DNA from: Actinomarinicola tropica
GTDB taxonomy: Bacteria; Actinomycetota; Acidimicrobiia; Acidimicrobiales; SKKL01
Length of the DNA: 64,000 nt
Reading direction: 5' to 3'
NCBI RefSeq assembly: GCF_009650215.1
Contig: NZ_CP045851.1
Coordinates: forward strand, 3,003,001-3,067,000
The translations under genes and the position numbers were made by a program. Below, piece by piece: positions 15,898 to 23,921 of the stretch. Position 1 is the first letter of the stretch. The number at the start of each line of letters is the position of its first letter. Below the pieces are notes generated by a model. The model was not told the origin of the DNA. It saw nothing but the letters and a program-made list of their open reading frames with translations, and ran no database searches.

Positions 15898-17418
15898 GTG
15901 CTGACCACCGCCATCTTCATCCCGATCGCTGCCGCCGCCGTGTTCGCGCTTCTCCCCCGGCGGCTCCGATCCCCGGCCGATGCGGGATCTGAAGCCGACG
16001 ATCCGTGGGCGTCCCGGCTGCGTCTGATCGCCAGCGTGGTCGGTGTCGTTCCCCTGATTCTCCTCCTCGGAGCGTGGGCCCGGTTCGACGGCGGCGGCGG
16101 CTTCGAGCTCGTCGAGTCGACCGAGTGGATCCCGACGTTGGGTGTCGGCTACCGGGTCGGCGTCGACGGCTTGTCGCTCCCGCTCGCCCTCATGGCCGCT
16201 CTCGTGTTCGCCGTCGCCATCGCCTACCCAGTCGACGTGCGCGGCCGCGCCGGGCCCTACTACGCGCTCATGCTGTTCCTCGAGGGCGTGTCGGTCGGCC
16301 TCTTCCTGTCGCTCGACCTGTTCCTCTTCTTCGTGTTCTGGGACCTGAGCCTGGTCGGCATCTACTTCCTGATCGGCGTGTGGGGCCACGGTGACGCCCG
16401 GCGCTCGGCGCTGAAGTTCTTCGTCTACACCTTCGCCGGTTCGCTCGCCCTCTTGCTCGCCATCCTCGGCCTCTACCTCGCCACCGAACCCCGGACGTTC
16501 GACATGGCAGAGATCATCCGCCAGCAACCACTGCCCGCAGGCGGGGTCTACGCAACGCTGGTCTTCTTCGGGTTCTTCATCGGCTTCGCGGTGAAGACGC
16601 CGATCGTCCCCTTCCACACCTGGCTCCCACCCGCCCACGTCGACGCCCCGGGGCCGGCATCGGCCGTCCTCGCCGGTGTGCTGCTCAAGATGGGCACGTA
16701 CGGGTTCGTGCGCGTCCTCATGTCCATGCAGCCCGAGACCTTCGCCCGCTTCGCGTTCCCGATCGGCGTGGTCGCCGTCGTCTCCATCGTCTACGGCGCG
16801 CTCGTCGCCATGGCCCAGACGAACCTCAAACGGCTCATCGCCTACACCAGCGTCAACCACATGGGCTACGTGATGCTGGGCTTGGCGGCAGCGGGCGCCA
16901 GCCTCGCCGGACAGGAAGGCGCCCAGGCGCTGGCCCTGACCGGCGCCACCGTGGAGATGATCGCGCACGGCCTGATCACCGGCGCCCTGTTCCTCATCAG
17001 CGGATCGATCCTCACCCGAGGCGGGACGTACGAGATGGACGCGTACGGCGGCCTCGCTGCTCGGGCCCCGGCACTCACCGGCATCACCGTCGTCGCGGCC
17101 TTCGCCAGCCTCGGCATGCCGGGTCTCGCCGGGTTCGTCGCCGAGTTCCAGATCTTCGCCGGCGCCCTCGCCGTCTACCCCTGGCTCGCCGGCATCGGCC
17201 TGCTCGGCATCGTCATCACCGCTGCGCTGTTCCTGCGCATGCTGCAACAGGTCTTCCTCGGCCCGCTCCCGGAGCGGTGGTCGACGTGGCCAGACCTGGG
17301 CTGGGTCGAACGGGTGACCCTTGGCGCTCTCGTCGTCCTCATCATCGGCATCGGCGTCGCCCCGGCCCTGCTGCTCGACGCGATCGACACCTTCGCCGGC
17401 CCCTTCGTCGGCAGATAG
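15898..17418 (+). CDS. nuoM: NuoM-like antiporter-type subunit
   Basis: 506 residues from GTG 15898, about 14 helices. The helix-5 block reads FVFWDLSLVGIYFLIG, with Asp where NuoM normally has Glu. The helix-7 Lys is present (GFAVKTPIVPFHTWLP) and so is the second Lys (LLKMGTYGFVRVL). The protein also has ITGALFLISGSIL and MPGLAGFVAEFQI, classic NuoM segments. The Glu-to-Asp change is conservative. Next gene begins 19 bp after the stop. Confidence 0.92.
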   Translation: MLTTAIFIPIAAAAVFALLPRRLRSPADAGSEADDPWASRLRLIASVVGVVPLILLLGAWARFDGGGGFELVESTEWIPTLGVGYRVGVDGLSLPLALMAALVFAVAIAYPVDVRGRAGPYYALMLFLEGVSVGLFLSLDLFLFFVFWDLSLVGIYFLIGVWGHGDARRSALKFFVYTFAGSLALLLAILGLYLATEPRTFDMAEIIRQQPLPAGGVYATLVFFGFFIGFAVKTPIVPFHTWLPPAHVDAPGPASAVLAGVLLKMGTYGFVRVLMSMQPETFARFAFPIGVVAVVSIVYGALVAMAQTNLKRLIAYTSVNHMGYVMLGLAAAGASLAGQEGAQALALTGATVEMIAHGLITGALFLISGSILTRGGTYEMDAYGGLAARAPALTGITVVAAFASLGMPGLAGFVAEFQIFAGALAVYPWLAGIGLLGIVITAALFLRMLQQVFLGPLPERWSTWPDLGWVERVTLGALVVLIIGIGVAPALLLDAIDTFAGPFVGR

Positions 17419-17437
17419 CGCACGACGGCCAGCGACG

Positions 17438-18913
17438 ATGGACCACACCTTGGGCTCTTCGACGATGGACGACACCATGGGCTCTGCGGCGATGGACATG
17501 GGCTCGATGCTGGGCGACGTCGTCCCCGAACTCGTCCTCGTCGTCGGCGGTGTCATCGTCTTGCTCTACGCCCTCGCCGCACCCCGACGCCTCCAGGGCG
17601 GCGCTGCCGTCCTGGCCATGCTCACCGTCGCCATCGCCGCCGCCGCGACGATCCCCATGTTGGACGGGCCCGAGGCATACACGTTCGCCGAGACCTACGC
17701 CCGCGATCTGCCGGCCGTCTGGGCGAAGCTGATCGTCCTGGTGGCGACCGCTGCGGTGATCGCACTCTCGGTGCCCTGGTTCCGCAGCGATCCCCGCAGC
17801 GGCGAGTACTACACCTTGCTGCTGTTCTCCTCCCTCGGTGCCGTGCTCCTCGCCGGTGCGACCGATCTGAAGCAGTTCGTCGTCTCGATGCTGCTGTCCT
17901 CAGCGACCGGGTTCGTCCTCGTGGCCTACCACCGGTTGTCCCGCGCCTCGGCCGAAGCAGGCATCAAGTACTACCTCCTCGGGGCGATGACCAGCGCCAG
18001 CATGCTGATCGGCGTCGCCTACCTGTTCGGCTTGGGCGGAACCACGACGTTGCCGGGTCTGAGCACCGGCCTCGCCGCCGAAAGCGGGACCGGCTTGGCC
18101 GTCGCGGCCGCCCTGGTCATCATCGCCGTCGCGTTCAAGCTCGGCGCCGTGCCCGCACACGCCTGGATGCCCGACGTCGCCGAAGGCGCACCAGCGCCTG
18201 TCGCCGCGTTCGTGACGTCGGTACCCAAGGTCGGAGCGTTCCTCTTCCTTGCACGACTGATGCTCGCGCTGCCGCTCGATGGTCTCGGCTGGCGACCTCT
18301 CGTCGCCGTCATCGCCGCCGCCACGATGACCCTTGGCAACCTGGCCGCGCTGTGGCAGGACGACGTGCGACGCCTATTGGGCTGGTCGTCGGTCTCCCAG
18401 ACCGGCTACGGACTGCTCGCCATCGTCGCCCTCGAACGGAGCGATCTCGCCCTGCCGGCCTTGCTGTACTTCCTCCTCGCCTACGTCCTCGCCAACGTCG
18501 CTGCCTTCGGTGTTGTCGTACAGCTGCGGGGGCGCACCGACCGGTCCGCCTACAGGGGTCTGGCCCGAGCCCGTCCGGTCCTGGCCGCCATCCTCACCAT
18601 CACCATGCTCTCCTTCATCGGTGTGCCCCCACTCGCTGGCTTCGCCGCCAAGCTGGCCTTGTTCGCCGCCGCCATCGACGCAGGCTATGTCTGGCTGGCG
18701 ATCCTGGGAGCGATCAACACGGTGGTGTCCATCGCCTACTACGCCCGGGTCTTGGCGCCGATGTACTTCAAGGATCTAGAGGGTCCGGTCCCGGTCCTCA
18801 GCCGCAGTGCCGGGATTGCTGCGGTCGCCACCGGCGCGGCCGTGGTGCTCGTCGGCATCGGAGCAGAACCGTTTTTTGGTGCGTTCGACGGGATCGGTCT
18901 GCTGCCCGGCTGA
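17438..18913 (+). CDS. nuoN: NuoN-like antiporter-type subunit
   Basis: 491 residues. The ATG at 17438 gives a Met/Asp-rich N-terminus (MDHTLGSSTMDDTMG) before the first helix. SAEAGIKYYLLGAMTSASML and FKLGAVPAHAWMPDVAEGAP are diagnostic and keep the helix-7 Lys; SVPKVGAFLFL keeps the second Lys. The helix-5 segment FVVSMLLSSATGFVLVAY has no acidic residue where NuoN normally has a Glu, so this channel may be altered. It is the last Nuo gene in the operon. Confidence 0.9.
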   Translation: MDHTLGSSTMDDTMGSAAMDMGSMLGDVVPELVLVVGGVIVLLYALAAPRRLQGGAAVLAMLTVAIAAAATIPMLDGPEAYTFAETYARDLPAVWAKLIVLVATAAVIALSVPWFRSDPRSGEYYTLLLFSSLGAVLLAGATDLKQFVVSMLLSSATGFVLVAYHRLSRASAEAGIKYYLLGAMTSASMLIGVAYLFGLGGTTTLPGLSTGLAAESGTGLAVAAALVIIAVAFKLGAVPAHAWMPDVAEGAPAPVAAFVTSVPKVGAFLFLARLMLALPLDGLGWRPLVAVIAAATMTLGNLAALWQDDVRRLLGWSSVSQTGYGLLAIVALERSDLALPALLYFLLAYVLANVAAFGVVVQLRGRTDRSAYRGLARARPVLAAILTITMLSFIGVPPLAGFAAKLALFAAAIDAGYVWLAILGAINTVVSIAYYARVLAPMYFKDLEGPVPVLSRSAGIAAVATGAAVVLVGIGAEPFFGAFDGIGLLPG

Positions 18914-19033
18914 GTGGTCAGCGCCGAGACCAACAGGATCATCGCCATGATGACGATCCGTACTTCCACCGCCGGTGAACCCTGGGTCCGGCTGGCCCCA
19001 CGGGCCGCGCCCGGCACCGTCGAGGAGCGATGA
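18914..19033 (+). CDS. Possible 39-residue ORF coupled to nuoN
   Basis: A GTG directly follows the nuoN stop and opens 39 codons (VVSAETNRIIAMMTIRTST and on) whose stop overlaps the next ATG by 4 bp. Coupling at both ends is the only argument for it. There is no recognised motif, and the EamA gene it leads into is broken, so it may be chance. Confidence 0.3.
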   Translation: MVSAETNRIIAMMTIRTSTAGEPWVRLAPRAAPGTVEER

Positions 19034-19390
19034 TGCGCAAGCAGGCAGCGTCCCGCGACGGCCCACCCCCAGCTGCTGATCCGTCGCCGCTCGGTCGGCC
19101 CCGCCCGGCGCGGATGCTGTGGATCACCGGGGCGTGGGGTGCCTGCTTCGTCATGATCCGGTGGGGGCTACGGGATGCACCGTTGTTGTGGTTCGCCGCG
19201 CTGCGGGCGCTCGTGCCGGCGTTGCGCTTTTGACCGTCGCGGCCGTGCAACGGCGCCCGACACCCACCGGACCCCGCACCTGGTGGCTCATCGGCGAGCG
19301 GGTGACCGGTGGTCGGCAGCCGGGATGGTGCTCGTCCTCGCGTCGCTCTGGGCAACGGTCCGGTCGCCCGCAGCGATGGGCGCCACATGA
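19030..19390 (+). pseudogene. EamA/DMT-family transporter remnant
   Basis: Pieces of one transporter appear in three frames. LWITGAWGACFVMIRWGLRD then PLLWFAALRALV is the first helix pair; a +1 shift continues VALLTVAAVQRRPTPTGPRTW. Then only the last helix remains: GERVTGG, and in another frame AAGMVLVLASLWATVRSP, which is the usual EamA C-terminal LGExxTxxQxxGxxLxxxG block. The central 200 or so residues are deleted. It is a decayed gene inside the long operon. Confidence 0.7.
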
Positions 19391-19525
19391 GCCTCTCTTG
19401 CCCCGGTCCGCTACGTCCCGGGGAGTTGCGGCAAGCCCACACCCAGGATCGGTGATCCGCACCGATGCCCCCGGTGCCGGCGGTTCGTACGGTCGACGCG
19501 GCACAGCTCGCGGGAGGACATCGAC

Positions 19526-20299
19526 ATGGACTACGGCTACGGGCTCTGGGCCCTCGTCATCATCAACTCGGCGATCTTCATCGTCTTCGCGCTCAGCTTC
19601 TTCCGTCCCGGGAACCGCCGGGACTGGAAGGCGATGGGCGGCTTCACTGCCTTCATCGTCGCTCTGTTCACCGAGATGTACGGCTTCCCGCTCACCGTCT
19701 ACCTGTTGACCGGGACGCTCGGCAGCCGCTTCGAGTCGCTCAACCTCACCCACGACGGCGGTCACCTGTGGTCCGAACTCGTCGGCTGGCAGGGCGATCC
19801 CCACATGAGCCCGTTCCACCTCGCCAGCTACCTGTTGATCGCTGGCGGGATGTGGTTGATCGTCAGCGCCTGGCGGGTGCTCTGGGCCGCAGCCCGTGCT
19901 GGCACTCTCGCTACAGCGGGCCCTTACTCCTGGGTGCGTCACCCCCAGTACGCCGGGTTCCTCGCGGTGATGGTGGGCTTCCTCTTGCAATGGCCCACCC
20001 TGCCGACGCTGGTGATGTTCCCGATCCTCGTGGTCGTGTACCGGCGCCTCGCCACAGCCGAGGAGCGCAGCGTCCGCGACGAGTTTGCCGAGGCGTGGGA
20101 CACCTACGCGGCGACGACCCCGAGGTTCATCCCGCGCCGCGGACCCGCCCGAACGTCCGTCCCCACACCACCCGGCACGTCCGACAACGTGGTCCCGGCA
20201 TACCACCCCGCAACGCAGGAGCGCCACGAGGTGGCGTCTCGACGAAGTGGCCCGGCCGGGGATGAGCCACCGGATGCCGACACCAGAGGAGTTCGGTAG
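19526..20299 (+). CDS. ICMT/PEMT-like membrane methyltransferase family protein
   Basis: 257 residues, ATG with GGGAGGA upstream. About five helices are followed by the conserved C-terminal block GPYSWVRHPQYAGFLAVMVG and TAEERSVRDEFAEAWDTYAA, typical of the isoprenylcysteine carboxyl methyltransferase / phospholipid methyltransferase fold (SAM-binding HPxY and E residues). The substrate is unknown; bacterial members are often of unknown role. The last 50 residues are Pro/Arg-rich and probably disordered. It follows the nuo genes in the same direction. Confidence 0.75.
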   Translation: MDYGYGLWALVIINSAIFIVFALSFFRPGNRRDWKAMGGFTAFIVALFTEMYGFPLTVYLLTGTLGSRFESLNLTHDGGHLWSELVGWQGDPHMSPFHLASYLLIAGGMWLIVSAWRVLWAAARAGTLATAGPYSWVRHPQYAGFLAVMVGFLLQWPTLPTLVMFPILVVVYRRLATAEERSVRDEFAEAWDTYAATTPRFIPRRGPARTSVPTPPGTSDNVVPAYHPATQERHEVASRRSGPAGDEPPDADTRGVR

Positions 20300-20408
20300 G
20301 AATCCGCAGACGCGATCAGCGTTTCGTGCCGATGATATCGGTGGCCCCGTTTCGTACGGTCAGCTCACGGCTCAGCGCCTGGAACCAACGAACTGGAAGG
20401 AGCCCACG

Positions 20409-21011
20409 ATGTCTGAACCGACCGTCACCCGTCCCTCTCAACCTCTCACCGTCGAGACCATCCTGAAGGAATCCCGCCCCGATCCACCCCAGCGGGTGGC
20501 GTCGGGCTGGCTCGCAGCGCTGCGCCTGGCCGTCGGCTGGGTGTTCCTGTGGGCGTTCGCTGACAAGCTGTTCGGGCTCGGCTACTCGACTCCGACTGAG
20601 CGGTCCTGGCTCAACGGCGGATCCCCCACCAGGGGCTTCCTGAGCAACGTCGACGTCGGCCCCTTCGCAGGGTTCTTCCGCGACCTCGCCGGGAACCCCG
20701 TCGTCGACTGGTTGTTCATGCTCGGCCTGCTCGGCATCGGCGTTGCCGTCGTGTCCGGGGTAGCGCTGCGCATCGCTGCGGCGAGCGGCACGCTCATGAT
20801 GGTGCTGATGTGGGTCGCCGAGTGGCACCCGGCCCGGTTCACAGGCGCCGGTGAGCCAACCGGGTCGACCGATCCGCTCCTCAGCTACCACCTGATCTAC
20901 GCCCTGGCCCTCATCGTGTTCGCGGTGACCTACGCCGGTGATCGCTTCGGACTCGGACGCTGGTGGGCGCAGTTGCCCTTCGTCCGTCGGAACGCCTCGA
21001 TCCTGCGGTAG
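20409..21011 (+). CDS. DoxX-family membrane protein
   Basis: 200 residues, ATG preceded by GGAAGGAG. After a 35-residue hydrophilic N-terminus come four helices with the DoxX-like pattern: LAALRLAVGWVFLWAFADKLFG, then VVDWLFMLGLLGIGVAVVSG, RIAAASGTLMMVLMWVAEW, and YHLIYALALIVFAVTYAGDRF. DoxX proteins relate to thiosulfate:quinone oxidoreductase subunits and to redox-stress membrane complexes in actinobacteria. A strong hairpin follows, so this is the likely end of the operon that starts at 10247. Confidence 0.8.
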   Translation: MSEPTVTRPSQPLTVETILKESRPDPPQRVASGWLAALRLAVGWVFLWAFADKLFGLGYSTPTERSWLNGGSPTRGFLSNVDVGPFAGFFRDLAGNPVVDWLFMLGLLGIGVAVVSGVALRIAAASGTLMMVLMWVAEWHPARFTGAGEPTGSTDPLLSYHLIYALALIVFAVTYAGDRFGLGRWWAQLPFVRRNASILR

Positions 21012-21032
21012 CCAACTGAAGCGTGCCGACCG

Positions 21033-21066
21033 AATGCGCTCCGCCTTGTTCTGGGCGGAGCGCATT
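21033..21066 (+). terminator. Strong hairpin after doxX
   Basis: AATGCGCTCCGCC pairs perfectly with GGCGGAGCGCATT (13 bp) around an 8-base loop, followed by TGTCTGT. Its place 21 bp after the DoxX stop fits a terminator for the nuo-doxX transcript, although there is no U-tract. Confidence 0.7.
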
Positions 21067-21131
21067 TGTCTGTACTGATGACCTGAACGGCAGATCGGCG
21101 AAGCACCGACGACGGACTGGATGATGATGGG

Positions 21132-21160
21132 CGATGCTACGACGTGTCGTCGTAGCATCG
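21132..21160. promoter_or_regulatory. Long perfect dyad, regulon site 3 (rhodanese)
   Basis: Two perfect 12-base arms with a 5-base centre; the core is TACGAC (21138-21143)-N5-GTCGTA (21149-21154), extended outwards by GATGC/GCATC. It is the best copy of the island-wide dyad. It ends only 5 bp before the rhodanese ATG, leaving no room for a ribosome site, so it may also form an RNA hairpin at the start or the message may be leaderless. Confidence 0.75.
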
Positions 21161-21165
21161 TTCGC

Positions 21166-21657
21166 ATGCCCAGCGAACTCGATCCCGTCGACCGCCTCAT
21201 GCAACACATCGGACGTGCGCTGGCCGTCGCCGGCGTGGCTGCCGGCGCATTGTTCCTCGCGTACATGACCCTGGGCATGCCCGGCATGGACCACGGACCG
21301 GCCGGGGATCCGGGGTCGATGGCGTCGATGGACCATGGATCCATGACGTACGCGTCTCTCCCGGTTGACGAGTTCGACGCCCGGATGTCGCAGGACGCCT
21401 TCGTGGTGAACGTGCACCGACCCTACGAGGGTGAGATCGATGGCACCGACGCGTTCATCGACTTCGACGACATCGTCGGCGACCAACGGTTGCCATCCGA
21501 CACCGACAGCTCGATCCTGCTGTACTGCGCGTCGGGTCGGATGTCGGCGACCGCGGCCGATGCGCTCGTGAGCGCGGGGTACACCCACGTGGGGCACCTC
21601 GAAGGCGGAATGGAGGCGTGGGAGGCCTCGGGCATGCCCATCCGTCGAGGGTCCTGA
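21166..21657 (+). CDS. Membrane-anchored rhodanese-like sulfurtransferase
   Basis: 163 residues. ATG 21166 is chosen because it starts after the regulatory dyad. One N-terminal helix (ALAVAGVAAGALFLAYMTLG) is followed by a Met/His/Asp linker (MPGMDHGPAGDP, MDHGSM) that could bind metal. Then comes a single rhodanese domain with the active-site loop YCASGRMS and the closing GHLEGGMEAWEASGMPI. The cysteine is present, so persulfide transfer is possible. It would act on the outer face of the membrane. It converges with the ferric-reductase-like gene. Confidence 0.85.
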   Translation: MPSELDPVDRLMQHIGRALAVAGVAAGALFLAYMTLGMPGMDHGPAGDPGSMASMDHGSMTYASLPVDEFDARMSQDAFVVNVHRPYEGEIDGTDAFIDFDDIVGDQRLPSDTDSSILLYCASGRMSATAADALVSAGYTHVGHLEGGMEAWEASGMPIRRGS

Positions 21658-21679
21658 GGACAGCAGGACGGACGTTCCA

Positions 21680-22447
21680 TCATGCCGGCACCCCCTGACG
21701 AGAGCGCTTGCCCGCCGTCTTGATGAAGGCGGCGATCTGTAGCCCCATCAGGGCAGCGCCCGAGATCACGAAGGGCAGCCGGAACCAGTCGGGCGGCGGG
21801 ACATCCTTGTGGAAGGAAAGCGTGTAGTGCACGAACAGGAAGTAGCCGACGTGGAGCAGCGTCAGGTAGAAGACGAACCGGGCTCCGTGGTGCAGCCACT
21901 TCCACGCCGGCGCTCCAAGGAGCCGCAACGCCCGATCCGATGACGTGGCGGCGAGCACGAGCGCGAACGCCAGCGCGGTCGCGCCAACGACGTTGGCCAG
22001 GCCGAAACCGGGCTCGAGTCGTACCTCCCGCCCCAGTTGAGGGACCATCTCGTACCCGAGGAAGCGCCGCAGGCTCCACCGGGCCCATCCGTGCACGACC
22101 AAGAGGCCGTGGGCCAGCGCGACCAGGGCGAACCAGATGCCCAGCTGTCGTCGCCACGCGAGCCAGCGGGTGAAGCGACGATCGAGACGCGCCAGCGGAC
22201 CCAGCGCCAGCGCCAGCAACAGCAGGACGAGCGCTGCATCCCCCACCGCCTTCCAGAGCCGCATCTCCGGTGACCACGTTGGGCGACTGGCCCAGAAACC
22301 GACCACGGCGGCTCCGGCGATGCCGGCGGTCACGAGGTGGCGCATCAGGGCTCGATGCCGATTCGGGGCAGCAAGTGGCTCGCCCACCGGGCGGCGCCCG
22401 GCAGGTCGCCAGGTCGGAGTCGAGCGTCGCTTCATCCTCTTGGCCAT
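21680..22447 (-). CDS. Ferric-reductase-like transmembrane protein
   Basis: 255 residues, ATG with GGAGG eight bases upstream. A basic, Arg/Pro-rich N-terminus of about 35 residues precedes six helices. Paired histidines occur in FALVALAHGLLVVHGW and in KWLHHGARFVFYLTLLHVGY, as in the haem-b-binding ferric reductase-like domain (MsrQ/YedZ type). No FAD or NAD domain follows. The C-terminal AALMGLQIAAFIKTAGKRS is cytoplasmic. It may pass electrons between the quinone pool and an extracytoplasmic partner. Regulon site 4 lies 61 bp upstream. Confidence 0.72.
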   Translation of the reverse strand: MAKRMKRRSTPTWRPAGRRPVGEPLAAPNRHRALMRHLVTAGIAGAAVVGFWASRPTWSPEMRLWKAVGDAALVLLLLALALGPLARLDRRFTRWLAWRRQLGIWFALVALAHGLLVVHGWARWSLRRFLGYEMVPQLGREVRLEPGFGLANVVGATALAFALVLAATSSDRALRLLGAPAWKWLHHGARFVFYLTLLHVGYFLFVHYTLSFHKDVPPPDWFRLPFVISGAALMGLQIAAFIKTAGKRSRQGVPA

Positions 22448-22507
22448 GGTCGAACCTCCGGTCTGCGGCCTCGCGCACCCCTCTGACGGGCCCGACGCAG
22501 GCCAGAC

Positions 22508-22524
22508 TACGACACACTGTCGTT
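22508..22524. promoter_or_regulatory. Dyad TACGAC-N5-GTCGTT, regulon site 4
   Basis: TACGAC (22508-22513), ACACT, GTCGTT (22519-22524). It sits upstream of the leftward ferric-reductase-like gene; the DUF305 gene on the other side has its own copy 125 bp away. The two sites therefore frame a divergent promoter region. Confidence 0.65.
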
Positions 22525-22648
22525 GCCGGTGGTCGCGGCACGTCGGCGGGACCGGGCCCGAAGGATGGATCGACGCTGGTTGGCGGATCGACGGTCCTTT
22601 GAGCGGATCGGGTAGGTGACTTGAGCACGTTCCCTCAGCGTGCAAACC

Positions 22649-22665
22649 TACGACGACGTGTAGTA
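22649..22665. promoter_or_regulatory. Dyad TACGAC-N5-GTAGTA, regulon site 5
   Basis: TACGAC (22649-22654), GACGT, GTAGTA (22660-22665), 21 bp before the DUF305 ATG, with the ribosome site GGAAGG between. Its closeness to the start suggests it overlaps the promoter and would act by blocking or recruiting polymerase. Confidence 0.65.
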
Positions 22666-22686
22666 TTCAACCCTGGAAGGCTCCCC

Positions 22687-23319
22687 ATGACCGCTGTCCT
22701 TCGTCTCCGCTCCCTCCTCGTCCTGGTCGCAGCTGCCGTCCTCTTCACAGCGTGCGGCGACGACAGCGGCGACGATTCAACACAGCCCACACCCGTGGAG
22801 CAGGACGGCGCCGGGGGATCCGAAGGGACCGAACCCAACCAGGCGGACATCGAGTTCACCCGGGCGATGATCGTGCACCACGAGCAGGCCATCGAGATGT
22901 CCGCCCTGGCCGAGGATCGAGCTGAGGCCGAGGAGGTGCGAGGGCTGGCGACCCGGATCGGCGAGGCCCAGCAGCCCGAGATCGATCGCATGCAGGAATG
23001 GCTGGAGGCCTGGGGCGAAGACGCTGCGGATGCGGGCACCGGGATGGACCACGACGGCATGGAGATGGGCGACGGCAACAGCATGGGGATGATGTCTGGT
23101 GACGACATGGAGCAGCTGGAGGCCGCGAACGGCCCGGAGTTCGACCGCGCCTTCCTCGAGATGATGATCGAGCACCACCGAGGCGCCATCGCGATGGCGC
23201 AGGACGTCCTGACCGAGGGTTCCCACCCCGCTGTGCTCGCGCTCGCTGACGGCATCGTGTCCGACCAGGAGGCTGAAGTGGAGGAGATCGAACGGCTTCT
23301 CGCAGGCCTCGACACCTGA
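22687..23319 (+). CDS. DUF305 lipoprotein
   Basis: 210 residues. A signal peptide ends in the lipobox LFTAC (Cys about 21), followed by an acidic linker. DUF305 then follows in two halves: FTRAMIVHHEQAIEMSALAEDR with IDRMQEWLEAWG, and FLEMMIEHHRGAIAMAQDVL with DQEAEVEEIERLL. The His and Met pairs (HHEQA, HHRGA, MDHDGMEMGDGNSMGMM) suit copper or silver binding on the outer membrane face. It has its own regulon dyad 21 bp upstream. The lipoprotein would need Lgt, whose gene at 24621 has a dyad too. Confidence 0.9.
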   Translation: MTAVLRLRSLLVLVAAAVLFTACGDDSGDDSTQPTPVEQDGAGGSEGTEPNQADIEFTRAMIVHHEQAIEMSALAEDRAEAEEVRGLATRIGEAQQPEIDRMQEWLEAWGEDAADAGTGMDHDGMEMGDGNSMGMMSGDDMEQLEAANGPEFDRAFLEMMIEHHRGAIAMAQDVLTEGSHPAVLALADGIVSDQEAEVEEIERLLAGLDT

Positions 23320-23352
23320 GCGGAGTGAGCCCCCACGCCGTCCGATCTCAGG

Positions 23353-23817
23353 ATGCCCTCACGGTCGTCAGGCCCTCAGTGGCAACGGCCCGCGTTCTCG
23401 TGGACCAACGCCCCGAAGAACTCGAAGCCTTGCGTGCCGACCGGACTCGTCCTTCGGTGCTCGGCGTGGGGCCTCCGTGAGACGGAGGCAAGCAGAGGAG
23501 GTGCAGCCGCGTTCGTCAACGTCGTGAAGTTCCCTCTCATCGTGGAGGGTCGTGACGCCGAGTTTCGGTCTTGGTTCGAGTGGTCCAACCAGGTCTTCGC
23601 CGGTTTCGAGGGCTTCGTGTCCCGCCGGCTGCTGGAGGACACCACGGTACCGGAGCGATACGCAGCGGTCGTCGAGCACCAGAGCGAAGCCACCTTCATG
23701 GCCATGCATCGCAGTGTCGCTCGCCAAGAAGCGTGGGAGCGGGTTGAGCCGCTGTTAGACGGTTCGCCGGAACCTCACTTCTACACCGAGGTGTCCGCAT
23801 CGGACGCACCGAACTAG
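23353..23817 (+). CDS. Antibiotic-biosynthesis-monooxygenase (ABM) domain-like protein
   Basis: The recognisable part runs from VNVVKFPLIVEGRDAEFRSW through FAGFEGFVSRRLLED to EQSEATFMAMHRSVARQEAW-like sequence: a single ABM ferredoxin-like fold of about 95 residues, small cofactor-free oxygenases or haem-binding proteins. The start is unclear. The frame is open from 23353, but the first 55 residues (MPSRSSGPQWQRPAF) look non-coding, and GTG 23524 at the domain start lacks a well-placed ribosome site. Function not predictable. Confidence 0.5.
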   Translation: MPSRSSGPQWQRPAFSWTNAPKNSKPCVPTGLVLRCSAWGLRETEASRGGAAAFVNVVKFPLIVEGRDAEFRSWFEWSNQVFAGFEGFVSRRLLEDTTVPERYAAVVEHQSEATFMAMHRSVARQEAWERVEPLLDGSPEPHFYTEVSASDAPN

Positions 23818-23921
23818 CGGTCTCCACCGCACATGGCATCCGGCGCGCTGTGCGCCATCGGGACGCGCCCCCGGTCGGTGGGTTACGTAGAAGTCCGCAG
23901 CCGATCCCGTAGACGGGACTG

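Noticed and set aside
14091-17556. Very long minus-strand frames across nuoL and nuoM
   Set aside because: High-GC antisense frames rich in Gly, Asp and Arg; the plus strand encodes complete Nuo subunits.
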